Source: Sphaerochaeta globosa str. Buddy
GTDB lineage: Bacteria; Spirochaetota; Spirochaetia; Sphaerochaetales; Sphaerochaetaceae
Direction of reading: 5' to 3'
NCBI RefSeq assembly: GCF_000190435.1
Contig: NC_015152.1
Location: 2,858,458 to 2,922,457, forward strand
DNA: 64,000 nucleotides
In this document: piece by piece, positions 8,084 to 16,608 of the stretch
How positions within the stretch are numbered: the first letter of the stretch is position 1
How the letters are laid out: every line of letters begins with the position of its first letter
Translations under genes and position numbers: made by a program
Notes under the pieces: generated by a model
The model's database searches: none
What the model was told of the DNA's origin: nothing
What the model saw: the letters and a program-made list of their open reading frames with translations, nothing else

Positions 8084-8983
8084 ATGGCGTATATTGATGC
8101 TCATGCCCATATATTTGAACAGCTTTGCGGGTTCGGTGCCGACGGAGAACTGAGGGCTATGCCCAAAGGGAAAGCCATCTGGGCTACTGGAGAGGTTATA
8201 GACCTTGTTCCATCCTGCTATGGTGACACAACCTTTCCCGCTGAGCGATTCCTTGAGGTGATGGATGCGCATGCCATAGAGAAGGCAGTGCTGTTGCAAG
8301 GTGGCTTTTTGGGCTTCGCCAACCAGTATCTGAAGGAAGTAGTAGAGAAATATCCCACACGTTTTGCAGCTGCAGCAACGTTTGACCCCTATTGCCGTAA
8401 TGCACAGAAAATTCTGGACAATGTGCAAAAGAGCTTTTCTCTCTTCAAGTTCGAGCTTTCCACCGGTTGCGGCATTATGGGCAGCCACCCCGACTTCGCG
8501 CTGGACAACAGCTTGATGATGGGCTTCTACGAACAGATTGCAGGGAACAAGGGTGTATTGGTTTTCGACTTAGGGAGCCCCGGTGATGGATCACACCAAC
8601 CCAACGCGATACGAAATATCGCACGACAGTTTCCTAATCTTGAAATTGTCATCTGCCACTTGGCTAGTCCGAGGCGCCAGCATCGGGCGGAGCTTACCGA
8701 TGCTCTACAGACCATGAAAGCCGAGAACATCCACTTCGACCTTGCCGCCCTGCACCACAAGGTACGTCCCGAGGCCTATCCCTTCCCTACCGCACAGGCG
8801 TTCATCAACCTTGCAAAGGATATCGTGGGGTCAGAGCACCTGATGTGGGGTACTGACGCTCCATCGACGTTGGTACAGTACAGCTATGAGCAGCTTATGG
8901 AGTATCAGAGGCTTCTCTTCAGTGAAGCTGAGCAGGCCTTGGTCTTTCATGACAATGCACAGCGGCTGTACTTCTCCCGATAG
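8084..8983 (+). CDS. Amidohydrolase-2 family metal hydrolase/decarboxylase/lactonase
   Basis: A 299-residue TIM-barrel protein of the amidohydrolase-2 family. Metal or catalytic motifs seen are DAHAH at 5-9, ICHLASP near 190 and GTDAP near 263. Members hydrolyse lactones or decarboxylate ring acids; the exact reaction cannot be told. It starts at ATG 8084 behind GGGAGG and is divergent from the importer operon across the shared operator. A lactonase acting on a uronic-acid product would fit this regulon, but that is inference from position. Confidence 0.75.
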   Translation: MAYIDAHAHIFEQLCGFGADGELRAMPKGKAIWATGEVIDLVPSCYGDTTFPAERFLEVMDAHAIEKAVLLQGGFLGFANQYLKEVVEKYPTRFAAAATFDPYCRNAQKILDNVQKSFSLFKFELSTGCGIMGSHPDFALDNSLMMGFYEQIAGNKGVLVFDLGSPGDGSHQPNAIRNIARQFPNLEIVICHLASPRRQHRAELTDALQTMKAENIHFDLAALHHKVRPEAYPFPTAQAFINLAKDIVGSEHLMWGTDAPSTLVQYSYEQLMEYQRLLFSEAEQALVFHDNAQRLYFSR

Positions 8984-9022
8984 CAAGTAGCTCTATTGAA
9001 CTGAGACAGTTTCACTGATGGG

Positions 9023-9051
9023 TGCAATTTCACTCTATCAGTGAAATTGCA
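9023..9051. terminator. Perfect 12-bp hairpin after the amidohydrolase gene
   Basis: TGCAATTTCACT and AGTGAAATTGCA flank a 5-base loop. The hairpin sits between the rightward amidohydrolase and the leftward RloB fragment. It lacks a T tract, so it may be a weak bidirectional terminator, an mRNA end stabiliser or an operator. Confidence 0.5.
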
Positions 9052-9069
9052 TGCATATTCAGCGTGCAT

Positions 9070-9549
9070 CTATCTCCCGAAGAACGTAGATACTGTGTTG
9101 GAACATGTTCTGCAGTCGTTTTTGAAGGTACATCCTTTACATGTCTCCAAGTGCATAATACGTGTCGATATTTCAGTGAAAGAACACAATGCGACATCCA
9201 TTTCGGCGTGTAGGATTGAAAGGAGATACTCAGCACTGGACAAAGCTCTCTGTAAGCCATTGTTTTGCTCCATACGTGCAAAGGCTTGAGAAGAGGCGAA
9301 ATATGTTTCTGTTTTTTCATAGCCAGGGATGAACTTGTGCAACGCATTATTGATAACGCTTTGACATGACTCATATATTCGACTTTTCGGGTTGTCCAGA
9401 AACTGCAAGAGGAACCAAAACTCAATACAAGGATTGCTGGTGATGGGCAGTACTGTACTCGGCAATCTGCTACATGAATGTTGGAATTCTTGAAGCTGAT
9501 GGTTGGTTAATCCCGCTATATTCACCAGTGGAATCCCGGAAATTTTCAT
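9070..9549 (-). pseudogene. RloB-like defence protein, C-terminal fragment
   Basis: The open frame has no N-terminal domain, but it carries TSNPCIEFWFLLQF, then HKFIPGYEKTETYFA and LQRALSSAEYLL. This series matches the C-terminal half of RloB-family proteins (SNPCFEFWFLLHF, then a YxKxxKYF region, then an A-I-x-x-A-x-x-L helix). RloB is associated with RloA ATPases in phage-defence and restriction islands. The nucleotide-binding N-terminal half of about 100 residues is absent, and the apparent start lies in the mobile-element remnant. No RloA gene is nearby. I call it a truncated relic; the exact end is uncertain. Confidence 0.5.
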
Positions 9550-10010
9550 CAGTTAAATCCGTATAATCTTCACCACTTGTTTGCCTGTACCATAGGGAAT
9601 CTCCTCCGACTTGGGGGAGCAATTCGTAACTATGGAGGTAAGAACAGATGGTATCTTACAAATGGATTTTCGACCTACCTTGCTCAGGTTGAAACACCCC
9701 GCTGAACCACAACGAACTGATGCTGATCAGAGAAATCATGGACTACCGGCCAAACTATTAGAAAACCATCCTGATATCCCATCCCCGCCGGATGACTGGG
9801 CTTCGATGATGCAAACCAATACCAGCTACAAGGTTTCGATGATCAAAACCCTGACCGAAGGAGCGACTGTCGTTAAGCTGAAATAGGGTTTTTAAACCGG
9901 TGACGGTTCAGGCCGTCACCTCCATCACTGGTGAATTATTACCGAATTATACTGGTTAGATTTCTCCGGATTTAGATGGTGAAAGTAACCGGATTATCCA
10001 TGCTATCCAA
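9511..10010. mobile_element. Decayed mobile-element remnant with imperfect inverted ends
   Basis: The segment near 9516-9574 (TTCACCAGTGGAATCCCGGA and onwards to CTTCACCA) and the reverse complement of about 9928-9985 share the same spaced words: TTCACCA, AATCC-GG, CAGT, ATAAT, TTCACCA. This looks like the repeated transposase-binding sites at the ends of IS21-like elements. Between them only a 91-codon frame (9611-9886) of unknown identity remains, followed by a hairpin GGTGACGG/CCGTCACC at 9899-9920. No transposase motif was recognised. It adjoins the truncated RloB fragment and may have caused that truncation. Confidence 0.4.
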
Positions 10011-10171
10011 ATCGTTTTTCAAAAATTGATTTGAATACTATTTATACACATGTCAAGTACTTGTTACGATACTCACAATTCCTAACCGATCGTCATGAAT
10101 GCAACATCCATGGCTTTTCATTGTGACAAAGAGGGTTCACAATTGAACGGGTGCTACGGGGAGGAATGGTG

Positions 10172-10897
10172 ATGGATTCAACAATCAAAACACACGAAAT
10201 CAGCAGTACAAAGCTGGTGCTTCTGATATTCGTGCCCACGACCCTTGTTACCGGCACCTATGTGGTGTTGGGTATGATGCAAACCACCATCCCATCCCTC
10301 CTACTCTTTTACCTGTGTGCCACAGCAATTCTCTTTCCCCTTGAACTTGGAATTATTCTGTATGCAAGTAAAAAGGAGTACGGGAAAATCTCCTTACGAA
10401 GTGCCTTTTTTGACCAAATGAAGCTGCAATGGTGGAAAATCCTACTGTATGGGTCATTACTCTTTGCCTTTGCAGGGCTCATGTCCATTACGGTTGCTCC
10501 TTGGGAAGCTAGGTTGTTTGTCCCGATGCAGCAGAACATCCCTGCGTATTTTGATTGGAATGCCCTGGGTCAGTATCCACGCACTACCGTACTCATTACG
10601 TTCGCGTACTACTTCCTCTTTAATGGATTTGTGGGTCCCATCACCGAAGAACTGTTTTTCAGGGGATATCTCACCTCACGAGTAAGCAGATTCGGCAAGG
10701 CTGCACCGCTGATCATCACCATCCTTTTTTCGCTCTACCACTTCTGGGCGCCCTTTGGGAATATTTTCAGGATTGCCGTCTTTTTGCCTGCGGCGTATGC
10801 AGCCTTCAAGCTGAAGAACATCTACGTATCGATGGTCTGCCACTGCCTGTGCAACATATTCTCGGTGATTATCTTCATTACAGCAATTTCGGCCTGA
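10172..10897 (+). CDS. CPBP-family intramembrane metalloprotease (CAAX-like)
   Basis: A 241-residue membrane protein with about seven hydrophobic helices. It carries the three CPBP motifs: EELFFRGYL (EExxxR), a His in SLYHFW, and HCLCN (HxxxN) near the C-terminus. These form the metal site of intramembrane proteases of the Abi/CAAX group. ATG at 10172 is chosen because GGGGAGG at 10158-10164 is correctly spaced for it and too close for ATG 10166. Partner proteins and substrate are unknown. It stands alone, right of decayed mobile DNA. Confidence 0.8.
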   Translation: MDSTIKTHEISSTKLVLLIFVPTTLVTGTYVVLGMMQTTIPSLLLFYLCATAILFPLELGIILYASKKEYGKISLRSAFFDQMKLQWWKILLYGSLLFAFAGLMSITVAPWEARLFVPMQQNIPAYFDWNALGQYPRTTVLITFAYYFLFNGFVGPITEELFFRGYLTSRVSRFGKAAPLIITILFSLYHFWAPFGNIFRIAVFLPAAYAAFKLKNIYVSMVCHCLCNIFSVIIFITAISA

Positions 10898-11365
10898 TCA
10901 GATAATCCCTTTTTCAGAAAGAGCCTCTACTACCCCATCAGCAAGGCTTGGGCAGAGCTCATGCAGTGTTGCAAGCTGCCAAGCCAGTTCCTTATCTGCA
11001 TCCATACCAAGGAGCGTTACCAGCTTTCTTCCGTAATAGACCGGCCCCATGCTGTGGTCGGCCATATGGGCGGTTGCCACTGCCTGCCCGACAGCACGGC
11101 AAAAGAGCTTGTAGGCCGGGTCTGCAACGCTCTGGGCATGTTTGTGCACTGATCTGCTCATCCCCATTGCTTCCCCGGTGCCGACAGAGCCTTCACCCCA
11201 TTGCTTTCCAATTTCCAGTGCTTCCAGTAACAGGGAATCGACGGATGTTGACAGGTAGGGAATGAGGTGTTCTGTCATTGCAAGCGCCCAGCTCATCAAT
11301 TGCCGATGATGGTCCATTTCCAACAAGCCGCCTCGATGTCGGGCGATAAACCGTGGATTACGCAC
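10898..11365 (-). CDS. Putative immunity-protein-like helical protein (Imm-5-like)
   Basis: A 155-residue soluble, mainly helical protein. The pattern RLMSWALAMTEHLIPYL near the start and RAVGQAVATAHMADHSMGPVYYGRK in the middle resembles the family annotated as putative immunity protein (Imm-5-like). No toxin gene is adjacent, so a role in immunity is not shown. Its start overlaps the end of the upstream DUF5655-like gene by 8 bases, so the two are probably one operon. It ends next to the convergent protease gene. Confidence 0.5.
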   Translation of the reverse strand: MRNPRFIARHRGGLLEMDHHRQLMSWALAMTEHLIPYLSTSVDSLLLEALEIGKQWGEGSVGTGEAMGMSRSVHKHAQSVADPAYKLFCRAVGQAVATAHMADHSMGPVYYGRKLVTLLGMDADKELAWQLATLHELCPSLADGVVEALSEKGII

Positions 11366-11726
11366 GGCCTTTCCTCAATGCTTGATAGGTTGTCTGCAGC
11401 AACTCTAGAAGCGTCTGAGCCAGGTCCTCTGAGGACCATAGTTCCTTATGATGCATGATTACATGATTGCGTACCTGATAGACTTCCTTCCACCGTACGG
11501 TCCCGTCCCGATAGGAGAGCGGGATGCTGATCACCAAGGGTGCAGTTATACCTCGCTGGTAGCGTGCGGGTACCCACACATAGGCAAACGGCTTGCCATA
11601 GTGATAGGCGATCTGGCTCTTGGTTACTTTCATGGTAGAGGGACCAAGGGCTTTGAGAGCCTCTTCTACAGCAGTGAAGAGAGAGAAGGATTGGGGAAAG
11701 TCCTGGAAGAAGTGCTCAAGGGTCAT
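11358..11726 (-). CDS. DUF5655-like protein
   Basis: A 122-residue protein of unknown function. The segment LFTAVEEALKALGPSTMKVTKSQIAYHYGKPFAYVW-type (residues about 16-52) matches the DUF5655 pattern, in which a helix is followed by GP-x-V-TKS-QI and a strand with aromatic residues. No catalytic residues are evident. It is the first gene of a two-gene unit with the Imm-5-like protein. Its promoter region faces the divergent DUF523 gene in a 76-base gap. Confidence 0.55.
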   Translation of the reverse strand: MTLEHFFQDFPQSFSLFTAVEEALKALGPSTMKVTKSQIAYHYGKPFAYVWVPARYQRGITAPLVISIPLSYRDGTVRWKEVYQVRNHVIMHHKELWSSEDLAQTLLELLQTTYQALRKGRA

Positions 11727-11795
11727 ACCTAGATAGTACTATACCCCTGACCAAATTTAAACAGATTGCTTCCCTATCGCATTCCGCTTTTTCAA

Positions 11796-11820
11796 TGCTA
11801 CAATGCAATCAAGTGAGGAA
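11796..11820 (+). promoter_or_regulatory. Extended -10 promoter and ribosome site of the DUF523 gene
   Basis: TG-C-TACAAT at 11796-11804 is a good extended -10 element. It overlaps the first possible ATG (11803), so that ATG would not be in the transcript. GAGGAA at 11816-11820 is then well placed for GTG 11827, which decides the start. No clear -35 box is visible. Confidence 0.45.
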
Positions 11821-11826
11821 CTATCT

Positions 11827-12801
11827 GTGGAGCAAAAACAAGTCGTCATTACCGAGAAGATACCCATCGGCATAAGCTTGTGTGCCATGGGAGGGCCGGT
11901 TCGCTATAACGGCAAGGGCATCGATGTTCTCTCTGACTTGGGAAGAGAGAAAAACGACTTTATCTTCTACCCTGTCTGTCCTGAGTGCCAGGCGGGCTTG
12001 GGTGTCACCCGCGACCCTGTACACCTTTCAGGAGGAAACGGGGAGCAGGTTTGGAGCGGGGAAGCCGAAGTAAAGAACCGTTCCGGCCGGTTGGTGACCA
12101 AGCAGATGAAGCAAGGTTCCCTAGAGTGCCTTGAAGTACTCAAGCGCTCGGGTGTCAAAGCCTTCATCTACATGGATGGCAGCCCTTCCTGCGGGGTATA
12201 TCGTACAACGCTGAAAAGCACCAAGCGGGGCAACCCTCCCGGAGTCTTCGGCTCGCTTCTGCTTGACGAGGGATTCTTCCTCATTCCTTCCAGTGATCTG
12301 CAAAGCCCGCTGAAGTGGTGGGATTGGAGAAGGCGGCTGCTCGCCTTCCATTGGTTTGCTAACCATCCACTACACTCCATGCAGGAACTCTATGAGACTT
12401 GGTATGTGCTCAAGTTCCTCTGCCAGGAGTTGGACAACACGTGGGCTAGGGAGATGGGGCGTACCCTTGCATCCCTTTCCAAGGGAGACTTCGCCCAGTT
12501 TGAGCCGACATTCAGAGCCCAAGTATTGGATTTGTTGCGTCGTCCTTCCACTACGGTTAAAATCACCAACAGCCTGTGGAAGCACTACTCCCACTACCGA
12601 AAGAAGAAGGGCAAGACAGTTGAGGAGATCAACAGCCCGGATTTCAAGCGCAATGTTACCACCATTGCCAAGGAACTAACCAAAATGGAACGCACCGCAT
12701 TGGAGGACGACTTCCTCTTTGGAGCGAGTCCGGTCATCTACCGGGACAAGAGCCGGCTGAGGGCGCTTGAGGAGCAGAAAGAAAGTCGCGAGGAATCCTA
12801 A
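11827..12801 (+). CDS. DUF523/DUF1722-like (YbgA-type) protein
   Basis: A 324-residue protein. The N-terminal part (about 1-145) matches DUF523: a glycine-rich start with Cys (SLCAMGGPVRYNG), YPVCPECQAGLGVTRDPVHL, and a later SPSCGVY. The three cysteine spots suggest a metal or Fe-S site. The C-terminal part (about 160-290) is helical and has LLAFHWFANHPLHSM, which may be a divergent DUF1722 domain. Function is unknown; fusions of these two domains occur widely in bacteria. GTG 11827 is preferred over ATG 11803 on promoter and ribosome-site grounds. The stop overlaps the convergent YibE/F gene by 4 bases. Confidence 0.65.
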   Translation: MEQKQVVITEKIPIGISLCAMGGPVRYNGKGIDVLSDLGREKNDFIFYPVCPECQAGLGVTRDPVHLSGGNGEQVWSGEAEVKNRSGRLVTKQMKQGSLECLEVLKRSGVKAFIYMDGSPSCGVYRTTLKSTKRGNPPGVFGSLLLDEGFFLIPSSDLQSPLKWWDWRRRLLAFHWFANHPLHSMQELYETWYVLKFLCQELDNTWAREMGRTLASLSKGDFAQFEPTFRAQVLDLLRRPSTTVKITNSLWKHYSHYRKKKGKTVEEINSPDFKRNVTTIAKELTKMERTALEDDFLFGASPVIYRDKSRLRALEEQKESREES

Positions 12802-13934
12802 GCTCTGTGCTGCGGGATTCTCGTATACACGTAAGAGCACACTGCTGAAGTCAAGGGACTTACCAGTACCAGTCCGATGGAGCCGATGAGAGTATGCAGG
12901 ATCTCAGAGGCTACACTTTGGGAGTTGAGAATGCTCATCAGCGGGGTCCCTTGGGCCATATAGACCATCATGATCGTCAAATAGCTGCCGATATAGGCAA
13001 GCAGCAAGGTGGTGGTCTGACTGCCCACTACCGATTGGCCGATATGCATACCGCTAGCAAACAACTGCAGCCGGCTAATTTGAGGATTGTGCAGATGCAC
13101 TTCCTCCAAGGCTGCGCTGATATCGATGGACAAGTCCAGAATTGCCCCGCTGCAAGAGAGGTAGATGGCTGCCTGCAGCAGCTTGGTCAGATTGACATGA
13201 CCAAAACCGGCAAACAGCAGGGATTCAGCCCAGCTCAATACCGCTCCATGGATGGCAAAGTACCACGTGCCGACCATGGCAAGAAGACAGGTGACCAGCG
13301 AGCAGAGCAGGGAACTGGCAATAGCACAATATGCTTTTCTGGTGAGCCCGGCCACCAAAAGCAAACAGGAGACAGTCAATACAGCACCCACCAACAGGGC
13401 GACAAGAATCGGCTCATACCCCTTCAGGCAGAGAGGGATGAGCACTTTCCAGATCAAGAGGAACGCAAGGGTAAAGGAGAGCAGCGTCCGAGCCCCCTTC
13501 CATCCTAAGACCATGAGTACCAGAAATGCAAAAACCCCAAGCAACTGCAACTCTTTGGAGACCCGGTAAAGACTTACCATGTTGGCGAACACTATCGAGC
13601 CGTCCCCGCCCCGCTCCACCAGCACCCAAGCAAGGTCTCCCTCCTGATAGACGGTATCGAACTCCAGTTTGCCCCCCAACAAGTTAACTGCATTGGTTTC
13701 CAAATTCTTATAGGGAGCCTTGAGCAAGCGGACGGTTACAACCTGTTCCCCCATCCTCACCACACCTTTTTGAATGAGATTGGTATTGTCAACGGCAATG
13801 ACACGGGCCTTGCTGCCCAAGGCATTACTGTACAACTCGCGTTCAAAACCGGTAGGAATCAGGAACAATACAACAGCGAAGGCAAGCAACACACCGATCA
13901 AAACCCGTTCGCGAACAACTTTATGTAGTTTCAT
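12798..13934 (-). CDS. YibE/F-like integral membrane protein
   Basis: A 378-residue protein: one N-terminal helix (about 11-28), an extracytoplasmic segment of about 100 residues, then seven or so helices beginning LQLLGVFAFLVLMVLGWKG. DISAALEEVHLHNPQIS in the second half is the conserved loop of the YibE/F family. These proteins are found with NisI-like or transport genes in Gram-positives, but their role is unknown. It follows the alkaline phosphatase gene on the same strand, separated by a strong hairpin, so it probably has its own promoter. Confidence 0.8.
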   Translation of the reverse strand: MKLHKVVRERVLIGVLLAFAVVLFLIPTGFERELYSNALGSKARVIAVDNTNLIQKGVVRMGEQVVTVRLLKAPYKNLETNAVNLLGGKLEFDTVYQEGDLAWVLVERGGDGSIVFANMVSLYRVSKELQLLGVFAFLVLMVLGWKGARTLLSFTLAFLLIWKVLIPLCLKGYEPILVALLVGAVLTVSCLLLVAGLTRKAYCAIASSLLCSLVTCLLAMVGTWYFAIHGAVLSWAESLLFAGFGHVNLTKLLQAAIYLSCSGAILDLSIDISAALEEVHLHNPQISRLQLFASGMHIGQSVVGSQTTTLLLAYIGSYLTIMMVYMAQGTPLMSILNSQSVASEILHTLIGSIGLVLVSPLTSAVCSYVYTRIPQHRA

Positions 13935-13956
13935 TTCTTCATCCTTTGCAAGAAAT

Positions 13957-13977
13957 CTCCCCCCGGATGGGGGGGAG
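13957..13977 (-). terminator. Terminator of the alkaline phosphatase gene
   Basis: On the minus strand CTCCCCCC pairs with GGGGGGAG around a 4-base loop, followed by ATTTCTTG. It lies 27 bases beyond the phosphatase stop and directly before the YibE/F start. The G/C-only stem is strong; the U tract is short. Confidence 0.6.
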
Positions 13978-14003
13978 AAGAAGGGAGAAAGTAGTCGTCC
14001 CTG

Positions 14004-15485
14004 TTACACAATACCAGTCAGTTGCTTCAACTTGGCATACACCTCGGTGTTGTCATAGGAACCACTAAAAAGCTCGCTGCCGCTTCCATAGGCATACACT
14101 CCTACCGGAGTTCCGGTGTGAGAATAACTGGTCCAACCGATACCTGCCTTGTTGTTCAGGATGTGCGTCAGGGTGACGGAGAATGGATTGTATCCACCAT
14201 AGAGCAAGTAGGCTTGGTCACTGCCGTCTCTCTGCTTGGAGGGCAGCATCGCCTGCTTGAACGATGCTTCAAGCTTGGAATACTCAAGAGCTGAAAGCAC
14301 CAAAGCTTTGTTGGCTGTGTTTTTACCAGGTGCCACCAAGCCAAAGTCTGCTTCCACCAAGGCCATAGCCTGTTCGAATCGCAGACTGGGATTCTGTTTC
14401 TGCAGTGCAGTAAACTTCTCATCGAAGGCGATATAGGAGAGCTTCTGAGCATCCAGGATATCGAACGCTGTGGAGTATCCCGTACCGGCATAGCCGATGG
14501 TCATACCACCGGTCTCATGGTCGCCGGTCACCACAATCAAGGTCTCTTCTGGGTGCTTTTGGGCAAAGGCGAGTGCAACATCGATGGATTTATCAAAAGC
14601 AAGCAGATCGTAGATTTCGGCGGCGGCATCGTTGGCGTGGCAAGCCCAGTCGATCTTGCCTGACTCCACCATCATGAAAAACCCATTGGGATTGTCCAAC
14701 ACCTCGATTCCTTTCTGTACAAACAGCTCAAGGCCGATATCCTCAAAGCCCATGTCCAGTGCATAGGGCATTGAACCGCTGTCCTGGAGCCTTGGGCTTT
14801 GGGCATAGACCTTGCCGCTTGCTGAGCTGAGGTTGCGTATTTGGTCCGCATCGTCGGTAACCAGGTAGCCTGCTTCCTCAAGCAACGTATAGATGCTCTT
14901 CTTGCCACCATCGTCAGCCTTGTTGATCGCTCCACCTCCAAAGTAGTCGAACCCGCTTTGTACCATCTGTAGGCCGATGTCGTAGTAACTATTGCGTGAA
15001 GGTACGTGGGCATAATAGGCAGCAGGGGTGGCATGGTTGAGGGTGACAGTGGATACTATACCCACCTTCCAGCCCTTCTGCTCTTTTACCTGTTCTGCAA
15101 TGGTCTTGCCAAGCATCTGCTTGTCGATGCCCAGTCCGAGCGTTCCACTATGCGTCTTGTACCCGCTGGAAAGCGAAGTTGCGGTGGAAGCTGAATCGGG
15201 ACAGAAGGATGTTGCATCGTAGGTGGTCTGCAAACCAAGAACCGGGAATGAAGTAAAGGTAAGAGGCTTGAGGGAGAGCTTTCCCTTCTCATTGCTGCCC
15301 TTCAAAACCTGTGCAGCATTGATTTGCACATGGCTCATACCATCACCGATGAACATGAATACGTACTTGGGCTGTGCTTGTACAGGCATTGCACTGCTAC
15401 CCTGAATTTCTCCCGCGGCTTGTGCCGAGAGACCTGCCATGACTGCTGCTGCAAGCAGCAAAACCATCAGTAAATGTTTTCTCAT
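14004..15485 (-). CDS. Secreted alkaline phosphatase (PhoA family)
   Basis: A 493-residue exported phosphomonoesterase. A signal peptide covers about 1-24 (MRKHLLMVLLLAAAVMAG, ending AQA). Metal and catalytic motifs seen: FIGDGM with Asp48, PDSAST with the nucleophile Ser98, TGDHETGG for the second zinc, and a later SHTGTPV carrying the last His ligand. ATG 15485 is preceded by GGAGG; upstream in-frame codons would spoil the signal peptide. It should release phosphate from organic esters outside the inner membrane. No Pho-box repeat was recognised upstream. Confidence 0.88.
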   Translation of the reverse strand: MRKHLLMVLLLAAAVMAGLSAQAAGEIQGSSAMPVQAQPKYVFMFIGDGMSHVQINAAQVLKGSNEKGKLSLKPLTFTSFPVLGLQTTYDATSFCPDSASTATSLSSGYKTHSGTLGLGIDKQMLGKTIAEQVKEQKGWKVGIVSTVTLNHATPAAYYAHVPSRNSYYDIGLQMVQSGFDYFGGGAINKADDGGKKSIYTLLEEAGYLVTDDADQIRNLSSASGKVYAQSPRLQDSGSMPYALDMGFEDIGLELFVQKGIEVLDNPNGFFMMVESGKIDWACHANDAAAEIYDLLAFDKSIDVALAFAQKHPEETLIVVTGDHETGGMTIGYAGTGYSTAFDILDAQKLSYIAFDEKFTALQKQNPSLRFEQAMALVEADFGLVAPGKNTANKALVLSALEYSKLEASFKQAMLPSKQRDGSDQAYLLYGGYNPFSVTLTHILNNKAGIGWTSYSHTGTPVGVYAYGSGSELFSGSYDNTEVYAKLKQLTGIV

Positions 15486-15611
15486 GTATTCCTCCACAGA
15501 AATGTCTGGATGGCCACACACTGCGCTATGATTGCGAGGTTTTCACCAGCAAATCATGAGAAATAGTTCAGAAAAGTATGAGAGCCGGCTCTGGCCTCCC
15601 AGCCTCAAGGC

Positions 15612-15627
15612 TGCTACGATGTGCTCA
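15612..15627 (+). promoter_or_regulatory. Extended -10 with predicted start at the HNH gene ATG
   Basis: TG-C-TACGAT at 15612-15620 is an extended -10 element. Transcription should begin about 7 bases later, at 15627, which is the A of the best ATG. No ribosome-binding site precedes that ATG, so the message may be leaderless. Confidence 0.4.
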
Positions 15628-16502
15628 TGTATGAGTTTCCTATCCTGAACAAGCGAACACGAAAACGTGAATTCTCCCTCTATACCGACGAACAACGCTC
15701 ATCGGTTGTGTACTACTGGCTCTTCAGCAGAAAAGGGTTTCGAGAGCTTGATGCGCTTTGCCTTGGCCTTGATGGTTTGGTCAGCCATGGCTGGCAGTCG
15801 ATGGGTATCGCCCATTACCTAGGCTTGGACGACACCCATCATGGCTTCTTCGAACAGGCCCAACCCTCGTATGCACTGACCACCCTGCTCTCCCATACCG
15901 ATTCCGACCCTGCCTATACCCTTATTTATTGCTATCTACGGGACTGGTTTATCGAGCATCCGGCATCGGATGCCCTTACTGAAGACCTGGTAAAAGAGAA
16001 GGATCCAGACTACCATACCGACCATGTTGAAGCTTCCTACTGGATTAAGGAGACACTTCTGACTAAGGCTCCCCAGAAAAGCATCGATCAGAAGTTGCTC
16101 AGCCTTCTCTCTACTAATTCTCATGATCAGACCGTGAAGATAGGAACCAAGCGTTATTACTACAGCAACGGTGCACTGAAGGAAGCGGTCAAATGCCTGT
16201 ATGATTTTCAGTGCCAAGTCTGCGGGACACGAATCTATCGTCCCGGTTGGGTCAAGACCTTGAGCCGAGAACAGCAGTGGAACTACCTCAATGCCGATGC
16301 CCATCACATCCAGCCGCTCTATCAAAATGGCCCCGACTCTCTCTCAAATTTACTATGTCTCTGCCCTTCCTGCCACCGCAGGTTTCACACCAAAGAGTTT
16401 ATTTTGCTCGAGCACAATAGCAAAATTGGGTGTGAAGACCAGGTACTGCAAAGGAGTTGGGAAGTGCTTGCCAAGCATCCAATCCTGCTCACTATTTCAT
16501 AG
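15627..16502 (+). CDS. HNH endonuclease domain protein
   Basis: A 291-residue protein. The C-terminal third has a full HNH zinc-finger nuclease: CQVCG, then DAHHIQPL with the catalytic His pair, then GPDSLSNLLCLCPSCHRRFH. The N-terminal 180 residues are not recognised; they contain RTRKREFSLYTDEQRSSVVYYW, which may bind DNA, and resemble the specificity part of HNH restriction-type proteins. No methyltransferase is adjacent, so a restriction role is unsupported. ATG 15627 is favoured over GTG 15621. Confidence 0.78.
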   Translation: MYEFPILNKRTRKREFSLYTDEQRSSVVYYWLFSRKGFRELDALCLGLDGLVSHGWQSMGIAHYLGLDDTHHGFFEQAQPSYALTTLLSHTDSDPAYTLIYCYLRDWFIEHPASDALTEDLVKEKDPDYHTDHVEASYWIKETLLTKAPQKSIDQKLLSLLSTNSHDQTVKIGTKRYYYSNGALKEAVKCLYDFQCQVCGTRIYRPGWVKTLSREQQWNYLNADAHHIQPLYQNGPDSLSNLLCLCPSCHRRFHTKEFILLEHNSKIGCEDQVLQRSWEVLAKHPILLTIS

Positions 16503-16608
16503 GTACGGAGAATTGTGCATGGTTTTCCAGCAAAAACTTGCTCAGCGAGTAAGGATTACCAACCTTTTAGCCATTTTTATGATAAAGTGGCTGCAAGGAG
16601 ATGCAAAG

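Noticed and set aside
9611-9886. 91-codon rightward frame as a functional gene
   Set aside because: It lies inside the decayed mobile remnant, its composition is irregular and no domain was recognised, so it is described only as part of that remnant.
15627-16502. HNH protein as part of a restriction-modification system
   Set aside because: No methyltransferase or specificity gene is adjacent. The methyltransferase at 32911 is far away and is not a DNA-methylase type.
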